The notes under the pieces: generated by a model
Databases searched by the model: none
What the model saw: only the letters and a program-made list of their open reading frames with translations
Told to the model about the DNA's origin: nothing
Source: Erysipelotrichaceae bacterium NK3D112
Lineage (GTDB): Bacteria; Bacillota_I; Bacilli_A; Erysipelotrichales; Erysipelotrichaceae
Assembly (NCBI GenBank): GCA_000701725.1
Contig: JNJQ01000011.1
Coordinates: 16,982-80,981 of the forward strand
Direction of reading: 5' to 3'
DNA: 64,000 nucleotides
Translations under genes and position numbers: made by a program
Shown here: positions 36,357 to 45,206 of the stretch, in pieces
How the letters are laid out: each line of letters starts with the position of its first letter
How positions within the stretch are numbered: the first letter of the stretch is position 1

Positions 36357-36385
36357 TTGTCAATCCTGCACAGCTGTGCTACATT
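36357..36385 (+). promoter_or_regulatory. Promoter of SGNH hydrolase gene
   Basis: TTGTCA at 36357 and TACATT at 36380 with a 17-base spacer, about 34 bases before the start. Confidence 0.5.
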
Positions 36386-36418
36386 TCCATATGCATCAAA
36401 ACAGATATGGAGAAGACT

Positions 36419-37156
36419 ATGAGCAGCACTGAATATAACGGAAACATCCTTTACGGAAAGAAATGGGCGGTATGCGGAGACAGTTTCACCTCCGGTGTCA
36501 CTGGCAGCGTGTTTGAAGATGGCTTCTGCAAGGGCATGCCGAAAACATATCCTTACTTTATCGCAGAGCGCAATCACATGGAGATTGTGCGCTTCTTTGA
36601 GGGCGGCAGATGTCTTGGCTATCCGTCTGACAACACCTTCCATAACAGCCTCACCGATCCGGCCCAGGATTTCTATTACCGCAACATTCCCGAAGATGCG
36701 GATTACATCACGATTTATCTTGGCATCAATGATTCCCATCATGAGCATGGCAAAGCCAAGGACGGCGAAGATCCGACCGGTCCGATTCCCATCGGCACAA
36801 TGGAGGATCAGACAACTGCCACCTATTGCGGCGCGTGGAATGAGGTGCTTTCCTGGCTGATCGAAAACCGTCCGTTCGCCCATATCGGCATGCTTGTCTC
36901 AAACGGATGCGACCGTGAGGAATACAGAACCGTACAGATCAATATGGCAAAGAAATACGGTATCCCCTACATTGACATGAACGGCGACCGCTTCACTCCG
37001 GTCATGATCCGTTCCCAGAATCCCGACATCTCCGCAGAAGTCAAAAAGACGGTCATGCTGAAGCAGGCGGTGGATTATCCGCACAATACCCACCCCAATG
37101 ACAAGGCGCACGAATACGAATCATGCTTCATTGAGGATTTCCTCAGAAGAATCTGA
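36419..37156 (+). CDS. SGNH/GDSL hydrolase
   Basis: 245-residue esterase-fold enzyme. The nucleophile Ser is in GDSFTSG (block I), block III is LGIND, and the catalytic Asp-His pair is in HNTHPNDKAH. These cover the SGNH residues. No signal peptide is visible, so it may act in the cytoplasm. The start is at the second ATG, which has a better GGAGA site than the one four codons upstream. Acyl-ester substrate unknown. Confidence 0.85.
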   Translation: MSSTEYNGNILYGKKWAVCGDSFTSGVTGSVFEDGFCKGMPKTYPYFIAERNHMEIVRFFEGGRCLGYPSDNTFHNSLTDPAQDFYYRNIPEDADYITIYLGINDSHHEHGKAKDGEDPTGPIPIGTMEDQTTATYCGAWNEVLSWLIENRPFAHIGMLVSNGCDREEYRTVQINMAKKYGIPYIDMNGDRFTPVMIRSQNPDISAEVKKTVMLKQAVDYPHNTHPNDKAHEYESCFIEDFLRRI

Positions 37157-37160
37157 CGTT

Positions 37161-37206
37161 TAAAAAGCGGAATCTGTATCACATGGTACAGACTCCGCTT
37201 TTTTTG
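37161..37206 (+). terminator. Terminator after SGNH gene
   Basis: AAAGCGG-AATCTGTA with TACAGACTCCGCTTT stem followed by seven T. Confidence 0.85.
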
Positions 37207-37231
37207 TTATGGCAATAATGGGTGGATCTGC

Positions 37232-37696
37232 TTACGCTTCGGTCTCTTCACCCTGGGAGGCATTGACCTGCTTTTTCAGATTGGCATCAATCTGTTCGAG
37301 CATTTTATACAATGACTCGCGTTCCTCATCGGCCAGGAAGTCACCGACTTCGGATACGGCCATCTCAATCTTTCTGTCCACATCCTTACCGGTTTCCATT
37401 CCTCTTTCGCTTAACACCCATCTGCGCTTATATTTCTTATCCTCATCCTCATCGATATAAGCGAAGCCGACTTCTTCCAGCTGGTCCATATAGCGGGATA
37501 CCGCCGCCTTGTCCATATCGGAGAGTTCGGAAAGCGCTCTGGATGTCAGTCCCTTGGGATGTTCGTAGAGAAGACGCAGACAGTCAACATGACCGCTGCG
37601 CAGTCCGTATCGCTGCATTTCGGTTTTCTTGATTCTGCTGATACTCTGCATGATTGATGAAACGGATGAAGTAAAACGGTCAAATCTGTTAATCAT
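37232..37696 (-). CDS. MarR family regulator
   Basis: 154-residue winged-helix regulator with the MarR core: LRLLYEHPKGLTSRALSELSDMDKAAVSRYMDQLEEVGF (recognition helix and wing). It is not directly next to an obvious target. A perfect palindrome at 37751-37770 lies just before its start and is likely its own operator. Ligand unknown. Confidence 0.88.
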   Translation of the reverse strand: MINRFDRFTSSVSSIMQSISRIKKTEMQRYGLRSGHVDCLRLLYEHPKGLTSRALSELSDMDKAAVSRYMDQLEEVGFAYIDEDEDKKYKRRWVLSERGMETGKDVDRKIEMAVSEVGDFLADEERESLYKMLEQIDANLKKQVNASQGEETEA

Positions 37697-37750
37697 ACTG
37701 TTCTCCCCTCTTTTTTCAATGTTATATCTATAATTCCACTATGGACCGGT

Positions 37751-37770
37751 TTTGTTGATACGTCAACAAA
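37751..37770. promoter_or_regulatory. MarR-type operator palindrome
   Basis: TTTGTTGA-TACG-TCAACAAA, 8-bp arms, about 55 bases upstream of the MarR start on the minus strand, including a TTGACG on that strand. Confidence 0.7.
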
Positions 37771-37803
37771 TATCGAAGTATTTATCAAAAATGTTATTAA
37801 GGC

Positions 37804-37835
37804 AAGAAAAGGCCGCCGTTTTCACGGCAGCCGAT
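37804..37835 (-). terminator. Terminator after DUF4015-like gene
   Basis: Minus-strand GGCTGCCGT/ACGGCGGCC stem and GAAA loop followed by TTTTCTT. Confidence 0.8.
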
Positions 37836-37857
37836 TTTCAGTCTTATTTGTTGCTGG

Positions 37858-39570
37858 TCAGTTTTTTCGTTCATAGAACGCCGGTGCGTATGACCAGTAG
37901 CGGTAAAGCTCACTCGGTGCGTTCCATACCATGTATCCATCGTCCAGACCGTTGGCATAAAGGCCTTCGATCTGCTCATTGATCTTGTCGACAGTGTATT
38001 CCACCTGCGGCTCCTGCCATGTGGTGTCATAGCCCTGGATCCATGTGCGCACTTTGGCGGGGTTTGGTGTTTCCGCCTGACGCTCATTGATGTAAAGTCC
38101 CCAGTAGTAGAGCAGCTGGTAAGGAACTTCCCATACCGCCTGTTCAATGCCATAGTCGTGGATCGCGAAATGATCCGGATAAGGCATTGCGCACATGACA
38201 TCGGCGATGTTGGACATCATCGGCCAGTACTGACCGTATGCGCAGACATAATCATTGGAGGTTTCACCGAACACATCCGCAGACATGTATACATGACGCT
38301 CATGCAGTTCATCTCTGGCATAGAGCATAAATCTGTTGATAGCCTGCGCCATGGTTTCATCATAATCATTTCTGAAATCAATTCCGTCGATGACCAGATC
38401 AATCATATCCGGGAAGCGGATATAGTCGAAGTTGATCTCATTGAAGCCCATTTCCTCGGCTGCCTCAATGGCAAGACGGATATTGTATTCCCAGACGGTT
38501 CTCTGATAAGGAGAAGGCCAGTAGGCGCTTGCCAGCATGTACGGAGCTCCGTTCGCTCTGTCGACCAGACACATTTCCGGATGGTCTTCCGCATAAAGGT
38601 CATCCTTGAAGGTGACGATACGGCCGATCACATAGATGCCGGCATCCTTGCACTTCTGAATGGCAGCCTTGTAATCATCGAATGTATTGAATGCATATTC
38701 ATAGGAAGTCGGACTGAGTTCCTGAATGACCGGTGATTCATAGGCGGGACCGTCGCTTTCCTTGATGTCAATGATGAAGGCATTGACGCCGCTGTTGTTG
38801 GCGATCTCAATATAATCATCGATATATTCAATGCACGCCTTGTTCAGATACAGCGTACGGCATTCCACAGGCATCGGATTATCCTCGAAATTGCCTTTGG
38901 GCAGATCCGGATATTCCAGTGTGTAGGCATTGCCGCCGCCATAGAGGTCTTCACGTTCATACTGGAAGGCTTCCACGGTATCCTTCACTTCTTCGGCTGT
39001 CCTGACGAGATATTCGCTTCTGATGTAGCCCTGCTGTCCGTCCACATTGACCAGATAGCGGTCGATGCCGCCATCCGCAAGCAGATTGGCAAAGCCGGTG
39101 ATTTCCGCCTGGCTTCCCTTGGCAGCCATGCCGGCAATGGCCGGACCGGACGGATCTTTATACAGCACACAAGGCAGTGTGACAAAACCGCTCTTTTCTT
39201 TTACAGCGTCTTTGGGATCTCTGCACAGCTGATCATCTGTCATGAGATATTCCGTTTCATCGATGAAGACCAGACGGTATTCTTTGCCGACCTCGTTTTC
39301 ATCCTCTTCGTTCTCCTTGACAATCAGCGGCACAACACGTGTTTCCACCGGTGTTCCGCGGACCAGGGTCAGTGTTCCCTCTCCGTCCCTGCGTTCAATT
39401 TCAACGGATTTTTCTTCCGAGGAGACATAGAGTGTTTCTCTCTTCTTTTCTTCTTCAAGTCTTGCCTGCTCAGCCTGATATTCCTGGTATTTCGTGTATC
39501 CGAAATATCCGCCTCCGGCTAACAGCGCCAGCACGACCGGAATAATAATGACGCTCTTTTTCAGTCTCAT
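37858..39570 (-). CDS. DUF4015-like putative glycoside hydrolase, membrane-anchored
   Basis: 570-residue protein (start at the ATG two codons after an in-frame GTG). Residues 5-25 form a membrane anchor (SVIIIPVVLALLAGGGYFGYT) with the rest outside the cell. Residues 30-205 are acidic and may include an SH3-like module (RGTPVETRVVP, GYIRSEYL). From about residue 240 a TIM-barrel domain begins (TLYLNKACIEYIDDY, FIIDIKESDG), with INFDYIRFPDM later, matching the uncharacterised DUF4015 glycoside-hydrolase-like family as I recall it. Likely cell-wall or surface polysaccharide related. Catalytic activity is not established. Confidence 0.75.
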   Translation of the reverse strand: MRLKKSVIIIPVVLALLAGGGYFGYTKYQEYQAEQARLEEEKKRETLYVSSEEKSVEIERRDGEGTLTLVRGTPVETRVVPLIVKENEEDENEVGKEYRLVFIDETEYLMTDDQLCRDPKDAVKEKSGFVTLPCVLYKDPSGPAIAGMAAKGSQAEITGFANLLADGGIDRYLVNVDGQQGYIRSEYLVRTAEEVKDTVEAFQYEREDLYGGGNAYTLEYPDLPKGNFEDNPMPVECRTLYLNKACIEYIDDYIEIANNSGVNAFIIDIKESDGPAYESPVIQELSPTSYEYAFNTFDDYKAAIQKCKDAGIYVIGRIVTFKDDLYAEDHPEMCLVDRANGAPYMLASAYWPSPYQRTVWEYNIRLAIEAAEEMGFNEINFDYIRFPDMIDLVIDGIDFRNDYDETMAQAINRFMLYARDELHERHVYMSADVFGETSNDYVCAYGQYWPMMSNIADVMCAMPYPDHFAIHDYGIEQAVWEVPYQLLYYWGLYINERQAETPNPAKVRTWIQGYDTTWQEPQVEYTVDKINEQIEGLYANGLDDGYMVWNAPSELYRYWSYAPAFYERKN

Positions 39571-39624
39571 AATCACATAAAGGCATTCACATTTCTGCGA
39601 TGCCGTTCCCCTTTCCCGATTGCG

Positions 39625-39643
39625 GTTTCAGACTGTCTGAAAC
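39625..39643. promoter_or_regulatory. Perfect palindrome upstream of DUF4015-like gene
   Basis: GTTTCAGA-CTG-TCTGAAAC, 8-bp arms, about 60 bases before the start. Possible operator. Confidence 0.4.
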
Positions 39644-39723
39644 ACATTCAGCATGCATTTATTGTACTTTAAGAACCAAATGTTGAAAAGACAATCATTC
39701 CCTGCGGTGTCTCTGAGACAAAC

Positions 39724-39747
39724 AGAAAAACAGGACCGCAGTCCTGT
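39724..39747 (-). terminator. Terminator after MBL-fold gene
   Basis: Minus-strand ACAGGAC/GTCCTGT stem followed by five T. Confidence 0.8.
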
Positions 39748-39767
39748 CATTGAAACATGTATATGAT

Positions 39768-40562
39768 TTACAGACGGATTGTTTCACCATCGGCAGGAAT
39801 CAGCACCTGTGCAAAGCCATGCGCATCCGCATACGCTTTGATATCAGCTCTGCTCAGGGTCGCATGATTCACACTTTCCATATGGCTTGCGATGACTGTT
39901 GCATATGGCGCATCGGCACATACCATACCGAAACCTTCCGCATTCATGATCAGTCTGCCGCGCGGTGTCGTGGCTGCGCAGCTGTTTAGGATAATCACTT
40001 CCGGTCTGCAGCGTTCAATCGTTTCCCGGACCCCTTCGTAATAAACCGTATCGCCTGCGATATACAGAGGCTTTTCATCCGGTGCCTCAAGCGCAAAACC
40101 GCTCACCTTTCCCATCCTCTCAATCAAATCCGGATTGTCGCCATGAATGCCTTCCGTTCTGCGGATGCGGATATTTCCGATGCACAGCTCATCATTTTCA
40201 AATGTCTGCGTGCAGGTGAAACCCATCTCTCTGAGCTTTTCACAGTCTTCCTCATCCTGGGCAATCATTTTCATTGATAACGGCATATAATCCGTTGAAA
40301 TATGATCGGGATGAATGTGCGAAACAATGCAGAAGTCCACACCTTCAAGAATGTTTACAGGTGTATCGGGAAGATCGCACAGGGGATTCTTCAGTCCTGC
40401 CATTTCGGGTATGACGGTTCTTGCGCTGAAGCCTGTGCCTTTGTCGGAAAGCCAGTGATCAGTCAGAAAGGTGTATCCTGCGTATGTGATTTTCAATGTC
40501 GCGTTGCGGATCTGACGGATGATCATGTTGTCTGTCTCGTTTGTTCTGTATGTTTCACTCAT
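39768..40562 (-). CDS. MBL-fold metallo-hydrolase (UlaG-like)
   Basis: 264-residue metallo-beta-lactamase superfamily protein of the beta-lactamase-like/UlaG type. The zinc motif HIHPDH is at about residue 85, and another ligand appears in GDTVYYEG. No signal peptide. Its start overlaps the stop of the VanX-like gene by four bases. Functions in this family vary, including lactonase and phosphodiesterase; specific substrate unknown. Confidence 0.8.
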   Translation of the reverse strand: MSETYRTNETDNMIIRQIRNATLKITYAGYTFLTDHWLSDKGTGFSARTVIPEMAGLKNPLCDLPDTPVNILEGVDFCIVSHIHPDHISTDYMPLSMKMIAQDEEDCEKLREMGFTCTQTFENDELCIGNIRIRRTEGIHGDNPDLIERMGKVSGFALEAPDEKPLYIAGDTVYYEGVRETIERCRPEVIILNSCAATTPRGRLIMNAEGFGMVCADAPYATVIASHMESVNHATLSRADIKAYADAHGFAQVLIPADGETIRL

Positions 40563-41410
40563 TTTTTCCTGTGTAAAGGAAAAACGAAATATGTGTCGGG
40601 ATAAGGCTCATTTGCCAATGTGAAATGCCACCATTCCGTTTCCAGCGGCACAAAGCCATGGCGCATCATCACATCTCTCAATAACATGCGGTTGCTGAAC
40701 TGTGCTTCTGTGATATCTCGGCAATCCGGATGTGAGCGTTGTCCGAAATAGTCGAACGGGCCGCCCATATCCGCATCTCTTCCCTCTTTCATATCAAACA
40801 GTGTCACATCCACCGTACTGCCGCGGCTATGTGAGGAACGCTCTGCGATATAGCCCTGCGGAATCAGAATGTTCTTGTCCAGTTCCGGATAAAAGAATTC
40901 CTTCATGCGGATATCATGAGGATCTTTTGCCCAGCGGACAAAATGATCCACTGCCCTCTGAGGCCGGTAGGCATCATATATCTTCAGCCTGTAACCGAGT
41001 TTTCCGATATCATCACTCACTGCTTTCAGGGCATCGGCTGCCTCTTTCGTGCAAAGCGCAACGGATTCCTCATATCCGTCAATCCGCTCTCCGATGAAAT
41101 TGAACATAGACGCATAACGGATTTCAAGCATCGCATCGGGAATGTATTCATCCAGGAAAACAAAACCTTTCATGGCATCATCGGATTCCGTTTCATCCTG
41201 ATCCGCAATTCTTTCAATGATCAGCTCATCCGATCCTTCTTCCAGACCGTTGTATGAATCCAGATGAAGATGAGTGCCCGTTGTCTCATGCGCAAGCGTT
41301 TTGAAAATACCGGCCAGTGTCATCATACCCGCACGGTTTGCGGACATGACGGTTTCACCGTTGTTTGACGTGACTGAAATCTCAGAATCCGGTTTCCATT
41401 TGATTTCCAT
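40559..41410 (-). CDS. VanX-like D-Ala-D-Ala dipeptidase with extra N-terminal domain
   Basis: 283-residue protein. Residues about 85-283 form an M15D-type dipeptidase core: zinc ligands in SSHSRGSTVDVTLFD (SxHxxGxxxD), a second His and the catalytic Glu in ETEWWHFT. VanX cleaves D-Ala-D-Ala, sparing depsipeptide precursors. Residues 1-70 are an unusual addition (SVTSNNGETVMSANRAGMM and HLHLDSYNGLEEGSDELII) that resembles small immunity-type domains (Imm32/Imm74-like) rather than any peptidase part. No vanA or vanS/R genes are near. Whether it affects vancomycin response or peptidoglycan turnover is unknown. Confidence 0.8.
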   Translation of the reverse strand: MEIKWKPDSEISVTSNNGETVMSANRAGMMTLAGIFKTLAHETTGTHLHLDSYNGLEEGSDELIIERIADQDETESDDAMKGFVFLDEYIPDAMLEIRYASMFNFIGERIDGYEESVALCTKEAADALKAVSDDIGKLGYRLKIYDAYRPQRAVDHFVRWAKDPHDIRMKEFFYPELDKNILIPQGYIAERSSHSRGSTVDVTLFDMKEGRDADMGGPFDYFGQRSHPDCRDITEAQFSNRMLLRDVMMRHGFVPLETEWWHFTLANEPYPDTYFVFPLHRKK

Positions 41411-41454
41411 GTGTTCTTCCTTTGTTCAGTTTCTTTTCTTTATCAGAAAGTTCG

Positions 41455-42018
41455 TCAGAAATGAAATTTGTTGAGGTGAGTGCTGCGTTTTCCCGCTTCC
41501 TGTTTTGCGATCTGTGACGTCAGATGGATATTGCGGTGATTCCATAACGGAACAGGTTCATCGCAAAGGGTTTTCGAAAAGATCAGCATTCTGTATTTCA
41601 GACAAAGCTCATCTTCCTCATTCCGGTACGGTTCGGGTGTATAGCCGTTGGCTTTGTAAAAGGCAATGGCGGTGTCATTGTCTTCTTCGTCTGTATATAA
41701 GCGCGCATAGCGGAAATGCTTTGCGGCTGCCATCTGTTCAAACTTCTTCAAAGCTTCGGAACCGAGGTGTTTTCTTCTGAACTGTCTGAGAATGCCGAAC
41801 CAGCCAAGCCATGCGCTGTCAGGATCTTCTTCAACACTGTAAATACCGATCACGCCCGCACATGTCTGATGATCATAAAGAAGATAGTATTCATAATCCG
41901 TTGTGCCATTGACCGATTCCTCGAAATTCACCCTTCCGCTTTCAGACGGAAAAAGCGTTTCCTGTACGGATACGGCAAGCTCAAGATTGTCTGCGGTGAT
42001 TCGTTCCAGTTTCAGCAT
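41455..42018 (-). CDS. GNAT family N-acetyltransferase
   Basis: 187-residue protein with the GNAT fold through residue 145: the acetyl-CoA loop region is RQFRRKHLGSEAL (Q/RxxGxG/A-like) and YKANGYTPE at the C-terminal end of the domain. The remaining 40 residues are an extra tail. First gene of a probable operon with the VanX-like and MBL genes; acceptor unknown. Confidence 0.75.
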   Translation of the reverse strand: MLKLERITADNLELAVSVQETLFPSESGRVNFEESVNGTTDYEYYLLYDHQTCAGVIGIYSVEEDPDSAWLGWFGILRQFRRKHLGSEALKKFEQMAAAKHFRYARLYTDEEDNDTAIAFYKANGYTPEPYRNEEDELCLKYRMLIFSKTLCDEPVPLWNHRNIHLTSQIAKQEAGKRSTHLNKFHF

Positions 42019-42171
42019 TGTTTCTTTTCCCGGGTGTGATGTTTGTCTTTATTATACAGAATTCATCCCACTGATACTGAACATTCTCAGATTCCCTGAT
42101 CCGGCGCATGTATCATGTCACACTTTCGGTTTTTTGAGTGATAATGGAAGTAATGATAACGGAGCAGTTTT

Positions 42172-43659
42172 ATGCATAACAATGACAAAATCACGAAAAA
42201 GAATCTTCTGATGTTTCCTCTTGGCACGGTTGGACGCGATATCATGTACAACCTTGTCACCAGCTATCTGCTTGCCTTTGTGCTGTTTACCAGAAAACTG
42301 GACGCCGCCCAGCTTTCGGCAATCACCGCAATCATGGTGGCTGCCCGTGTGTTTGACGCGCTCAACGATCCCATTATGGGCAATATCATCGAGCGCACCA
42401 GAACGAAATGGGGCAAATTCAAGCCCTGGCTGCTGATCGGTATCCTGACTACCTCACTGGTGATTTATGCGATGTTCAACACGAAGCTGCAGGGATGGGC
42501 ATTTGTCCGTTTCTTCGGTCTGATGTATTTCGCCTACAGCATCACCTATACCATGCATGACATCTCCTACTGGGGTATGGTTCCTGCCTTAAGCTCGGAT
42601 GCGGACACCAGAAACAAATTCACTTCCAGAGCCACTTTGTTTGCCGGTATCGGCGGCATGCTGGCGGCATCATTAATTCCGATGTTCACAGCCGGTGACA
42701 GCGCGATCGGCGGCAATGCCGTGACAGCTTACGGAATCGTGGCGCTGGCCGCTGCCATTCTCGGCCCGCTGTTTCTTGCCTTCACGATTTTCGGAGTCAC
42801 TGAAGAAAGAAATGCCAATGATGAGCCTGCCCCTCCGGTCAGTTTCAAAAAGATCTTTTCCACGATCAGCGGAAACAGCCAGCTGATCTGGATCGCTCTG
42901 ATCTTCCTGCTGCAGCAGATCGGCAACGGTATCGTTCTTTCCGGTATCGGTCAGACTTATATCTATGTGCAGTTTGGCTACAAGGGTGTCTTCTTCACCA
43001 TGTTCCAGATGCTCGGTATGCTGGTTACCGGCTTCCTGATGGTTTTTTATCCGGCAATCTCCAAAAAATTCGGCAGGAAAAAGCTGATGGATTATCTGAT
43101 GATCATCTCAACCGCCGGCTATGTTCTCATGCTTGGTGCAGGCTTTATGCCGCTGCCTTCCGGTATTAAATTCGGCATTCTCACATTCGGATACATGCTT
43201 GCCAACTTCGGCCAGTACGGCTTCTATCTGATCATGATGATTTCCATCATGAACACCGTCGAATACAACGAATATGAGCATGGCGTCAGAGATGAGGCGA
43301 TCATCGGTTCGCTCAGACCTTTCCTCACCAAAATGGCATCCGCTTTGACGGTGGCCATTGCCAATCTGACCTATATCACATTCGGCATCCTTAAATACAC
43401 CAATGGCATTTCGGAATATGAGCAGGCTGCCAACGCGGGTGAAATCAGCGCCGAAGCAAAAGCCGATGCGATCACGGAACTGCTCAGCAGTGTGCAGAGC
43501 GGTCAGTCAATGGGTCTTCTGGTTGTCATGACCGTTCTCCCCTTCTTGTTCATGTATGCATCCTATGTTCTGTACCGGAAGAAATATATTCTGGATGAGG
43601 CGGAATATGAGCGCATCTGCACAGAACTCGAAGCACGGCAGAAGGAAAAGACCTTATGA
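42172..43659 (+). CDS. GPH-family sugar:cation symporter
   Basis: 495-residue carrier with twelve hydrophobic helices in the glycoside-pentoside-hexuronide:cation symporter family (MelB/XynB-like). The N-terminal segment has GRDIMYNLVTSYLLAFV and the conserved DALNDPIMGNIIERTRTKWGKFKPW loop between helices 2 and 3. It ends by overlapping the PIG-L gene start by four bases, so sugar uptake and deacetylation are coupled. Substrate is likely an acetylated amino-sugar glycoside, by inference. Confidence 0.88.
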   Translation: MHNNDKITKKNLLMFPLGTVGRDIMYNLVTSYLLAFVLFTRKLDAAQLSAITAIMVAARVFDALNDPIMGNIIERTRTKWGKFKPWLLIGILTTSLVIYAMFNTKLQGWAFVRFFGLMYFAYSITYTMHDISYWGMVPALSSDADTRNKFTSRATLFAGIGGMLAASLIPMFTAGDSAIGGNAVTAYGIVALAAAILGPLFLAFTIFGVTEERNANDEPAPPVSFKKIFSTISGNSQLIWIALIFLLQQIGNGIVLSGIGQTYIYVQFGYKGVFFTMFQMLGMLVTGFLMVFYPAISKKFGRKKLMDYLMIISTAGYVLMLGAGFMPLPSGIKFGILTFGYMLANFGQYGFYLIMMISIMNTVEYNEYEHGVRDEAIIGSLRPFLTKMASALTVAIANLTYITFGILKYTNGISEYEQAANAGEISAEAKADAITELLSSVQSGQSMGLLVVMTVLPFLFMYASYVLYRKKYILDEAEYERICTELEARQKEKTL

Positions 43660-44429
43660 GCCTGACAAAAACCATTCTGAAATTTGCCGCACCGTTTCCG
43701 CAGATCGATTCATTTGAGCGTTATCTGTTTATCGGACCGCATCCCGATGACATTGAAATCGGTGCCGGTGCGACCATTGCCGCACTTGCGGATCAGGGCA
43801 AACAGATCTCATTTGTCATCTGCACGGACGGCCGATACGGACTTGAACATGCGCCGGAAGGAATGACTCCCGAAAAGCTGATTGAAATCCGCAGACAGGA
43901 ATCCATCGCTTCCGCGAAACTGCTCGGCGTCAATGATGTGACATTTCTGAACTTTTCCGACGGCGGCTTCTATGATCCGAAAGATCTGTTCAGATCCCTT
44001 GCCCAAGTGTGCGGCGAAAAGAAACCGGACATCATCTTCGCACCGGATCCCTCGGTGACAAGCGAATGCCATATTGATCATCTCAATACCGGCAAGGCAG
44101 CCAGACAGCTGGCATTCCTCGCCCCCTTTGATGAGATCATGAAACAATACGGCGCACAAAGCGCTCCCGTAAAAGCCATAGCCTTCTACATGAGCGCAAA
44201 GCCAAACCGTTTCATCAGAACCGCTCCGTATTTTTCAAAACAGATCGAATCCATCTTCGGAATCCACAAAAGCCAGTTTCCGGAAGGATGTGATGACATC
44301 TCATCCATCTCCCTCTATCTGAAACTGCGATCCTATGATTTCGGCATCCGCAGCTTCAAAGGAAGAGCGGAAGGTTTCCGGGTACTGGGAAGAACCCATA
44401 TGCACTGTCTGCCTGAAGCAGGCGACTGA
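43656..44429 (+). CDS. PIG-L family deacetylase
   Basis: 257-residue zinc-dependent LmbE-like deacetylase. The metal motif PHPDD is at residues 28-32 (GPHPDDIEIG), with the third ligand in HIDHLNTGKA. No signal peptide, so cytoplasmic. The family removes N-acetyl groups from GlcNAc-linked small molecules and others. Its four-base overlap with the symporter suggests it works on the imported sugar. Confidence 0.88.
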   Translation: MSLTKTILKFAAPFPQIDSFERYLFIGPHPDDIEIGAGATIAALADQGKQISFVICTDGRYGLEHAPEGMTPEKLIEIRRQESIASAKLLGVNDVTFLNFSDGGFYDPKDLFRSLAQVCGEKKPDIIFAPDPSVTSECHIDHLNTGKAARQLAFLAPFDEIMKQYGAQSAPVKAIAFYMSAKPNRFIRTAPYFSKQIESIFGIHKSQFPEGCDDISSISLYLKLRSYDFGIRSFKGRAEGFRVLGRTHMHCLPEAGD

Positions 44430-44436
44430 GTGAACC

Positions 44437-44462
44437 AGGAGGATGACCATCCTCCTTTTTTT
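44437..44462 (+). terminator. Terminator after PIG-L gene
   Basis: AGGAGGA/TCCTCCT stem with a 6-base loop, then six or more T. Confidence 0.85.
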
Positions 44463-44474
44463 ACCTGATCAACC

Positions 44475-44500
44475 AAAAAAGAAGGCTTTCAGACCTTCTT
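44475..44500 (-). terminator. Terminator after transaldolase-like gene
   Basis: Minus-strand AGAAGG/CCTTCT stem followed by a T run. Confidence 0.8.
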
Positions 44501-44508
44501 TCTGTTTC

Positions 44509-45186
44509 TCAGTCAAGATCAGACATGGATGTTTTGCCTGTGAGGGCTTTGAAGTCATCGATGAAATCCTGGATCGCTCCGTCAATGGCGAGATTCTTCA
44601 CGAATCCCTTGATCACATCTGCGGCGCAGGTCGCATTGCCGACACCGTATTCAGCCAGCTCAAGCACCTGCTGACTGTTCTTGAAGGAAGCGGCCAGAAC
44701 TTCGCAATCCATCGCGTTGTTGTCAAGGATATCCTGGATCTGCTGTACGACTCTGACGCCGTCATAGCCCATATTGTCAATGCGGTTGACATACGGTGCG
44801 ACATAGGAAGCACCTGCCTTTGCGGCGAGATATGCCTGCATTGGTGTATAGACAACTGTGCCGCAGGTTGTGATGCCTTCTTTCTTTAAAGCCATCATTG
44901 CTTTAAATCCTGTCGGAGTGGAAGGAAGCTTGACAACGGTGTTCTTTCCGAGCAGCTCAACAATCATATGTGCGTCTTTGATCATGCCTTCAAAGGAGAG
45001 ATCCACTGCCTGGGCAAAGATGATTTTGTCTTCACCGATGATTTCCCGGATTGCCTTCAGGGTTTCTCTGGGATCTCTTTTTGCCTTGGCGAGAATGGAC
45101 GGATTGGTTGTGACTCCGTCAACCGGATAATACTCATTGATTTCTTTGATTGCTTCAAGATTTGCGTCATCAATAAACAGTTTCAT
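44509..45186 (-). CDS. Transaldolase/fructose-6-phosphate aldolase family (FSA type)
   Basis: 225-residue class I aldolase. The Schiff-base Lys is in VVKLPSTPTG, and the family N-terminus FIDDANLEAI and SFKNSQQVL are present. Short transaldolases of this length include the fructose-6-phosphate aldolases (FSA) and true transaldolases; the two are hard to separate from sequence alone. It follows the glycyl radical enzyme by 20 bases, the same linkage as in the E. coli ybiW/fsaA locus, so it may cleave a 1-deoxy-ketose phosphate made downstream of the radical enzyme. Confidence 0.85.
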   Translation of the reverse strand: MKLFIDDANLEAIKEINEYYPVDGVTTNPSILAKAKRDPRETLKAIREIIGEDKIIFAQAVDLSFEGMIKDAHMIVELLGKNTVVKLPSTPTGFKAMMALKKEGITTCGTVVYTPMQAYLAAKAGASYVAPYVNRIDNMGYDGVRVVQQIQDILDNNAMDCEVLAASFKNSQQVLELAEYGVGNATCAADVIKGFVKNLAIDGAIQDFIDDFKALTGKTSMSDLD

Positions 45187-45206
45187 CTTTCGTTCCTTCT
45201 TTCCTT

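Noticed and set aside
40559..41410. Vancomycin resistance locus
   Set aside because: No vanA/vanH ligase or reductase and no VanRS pair is present; only a VanX-like dipeptidase.
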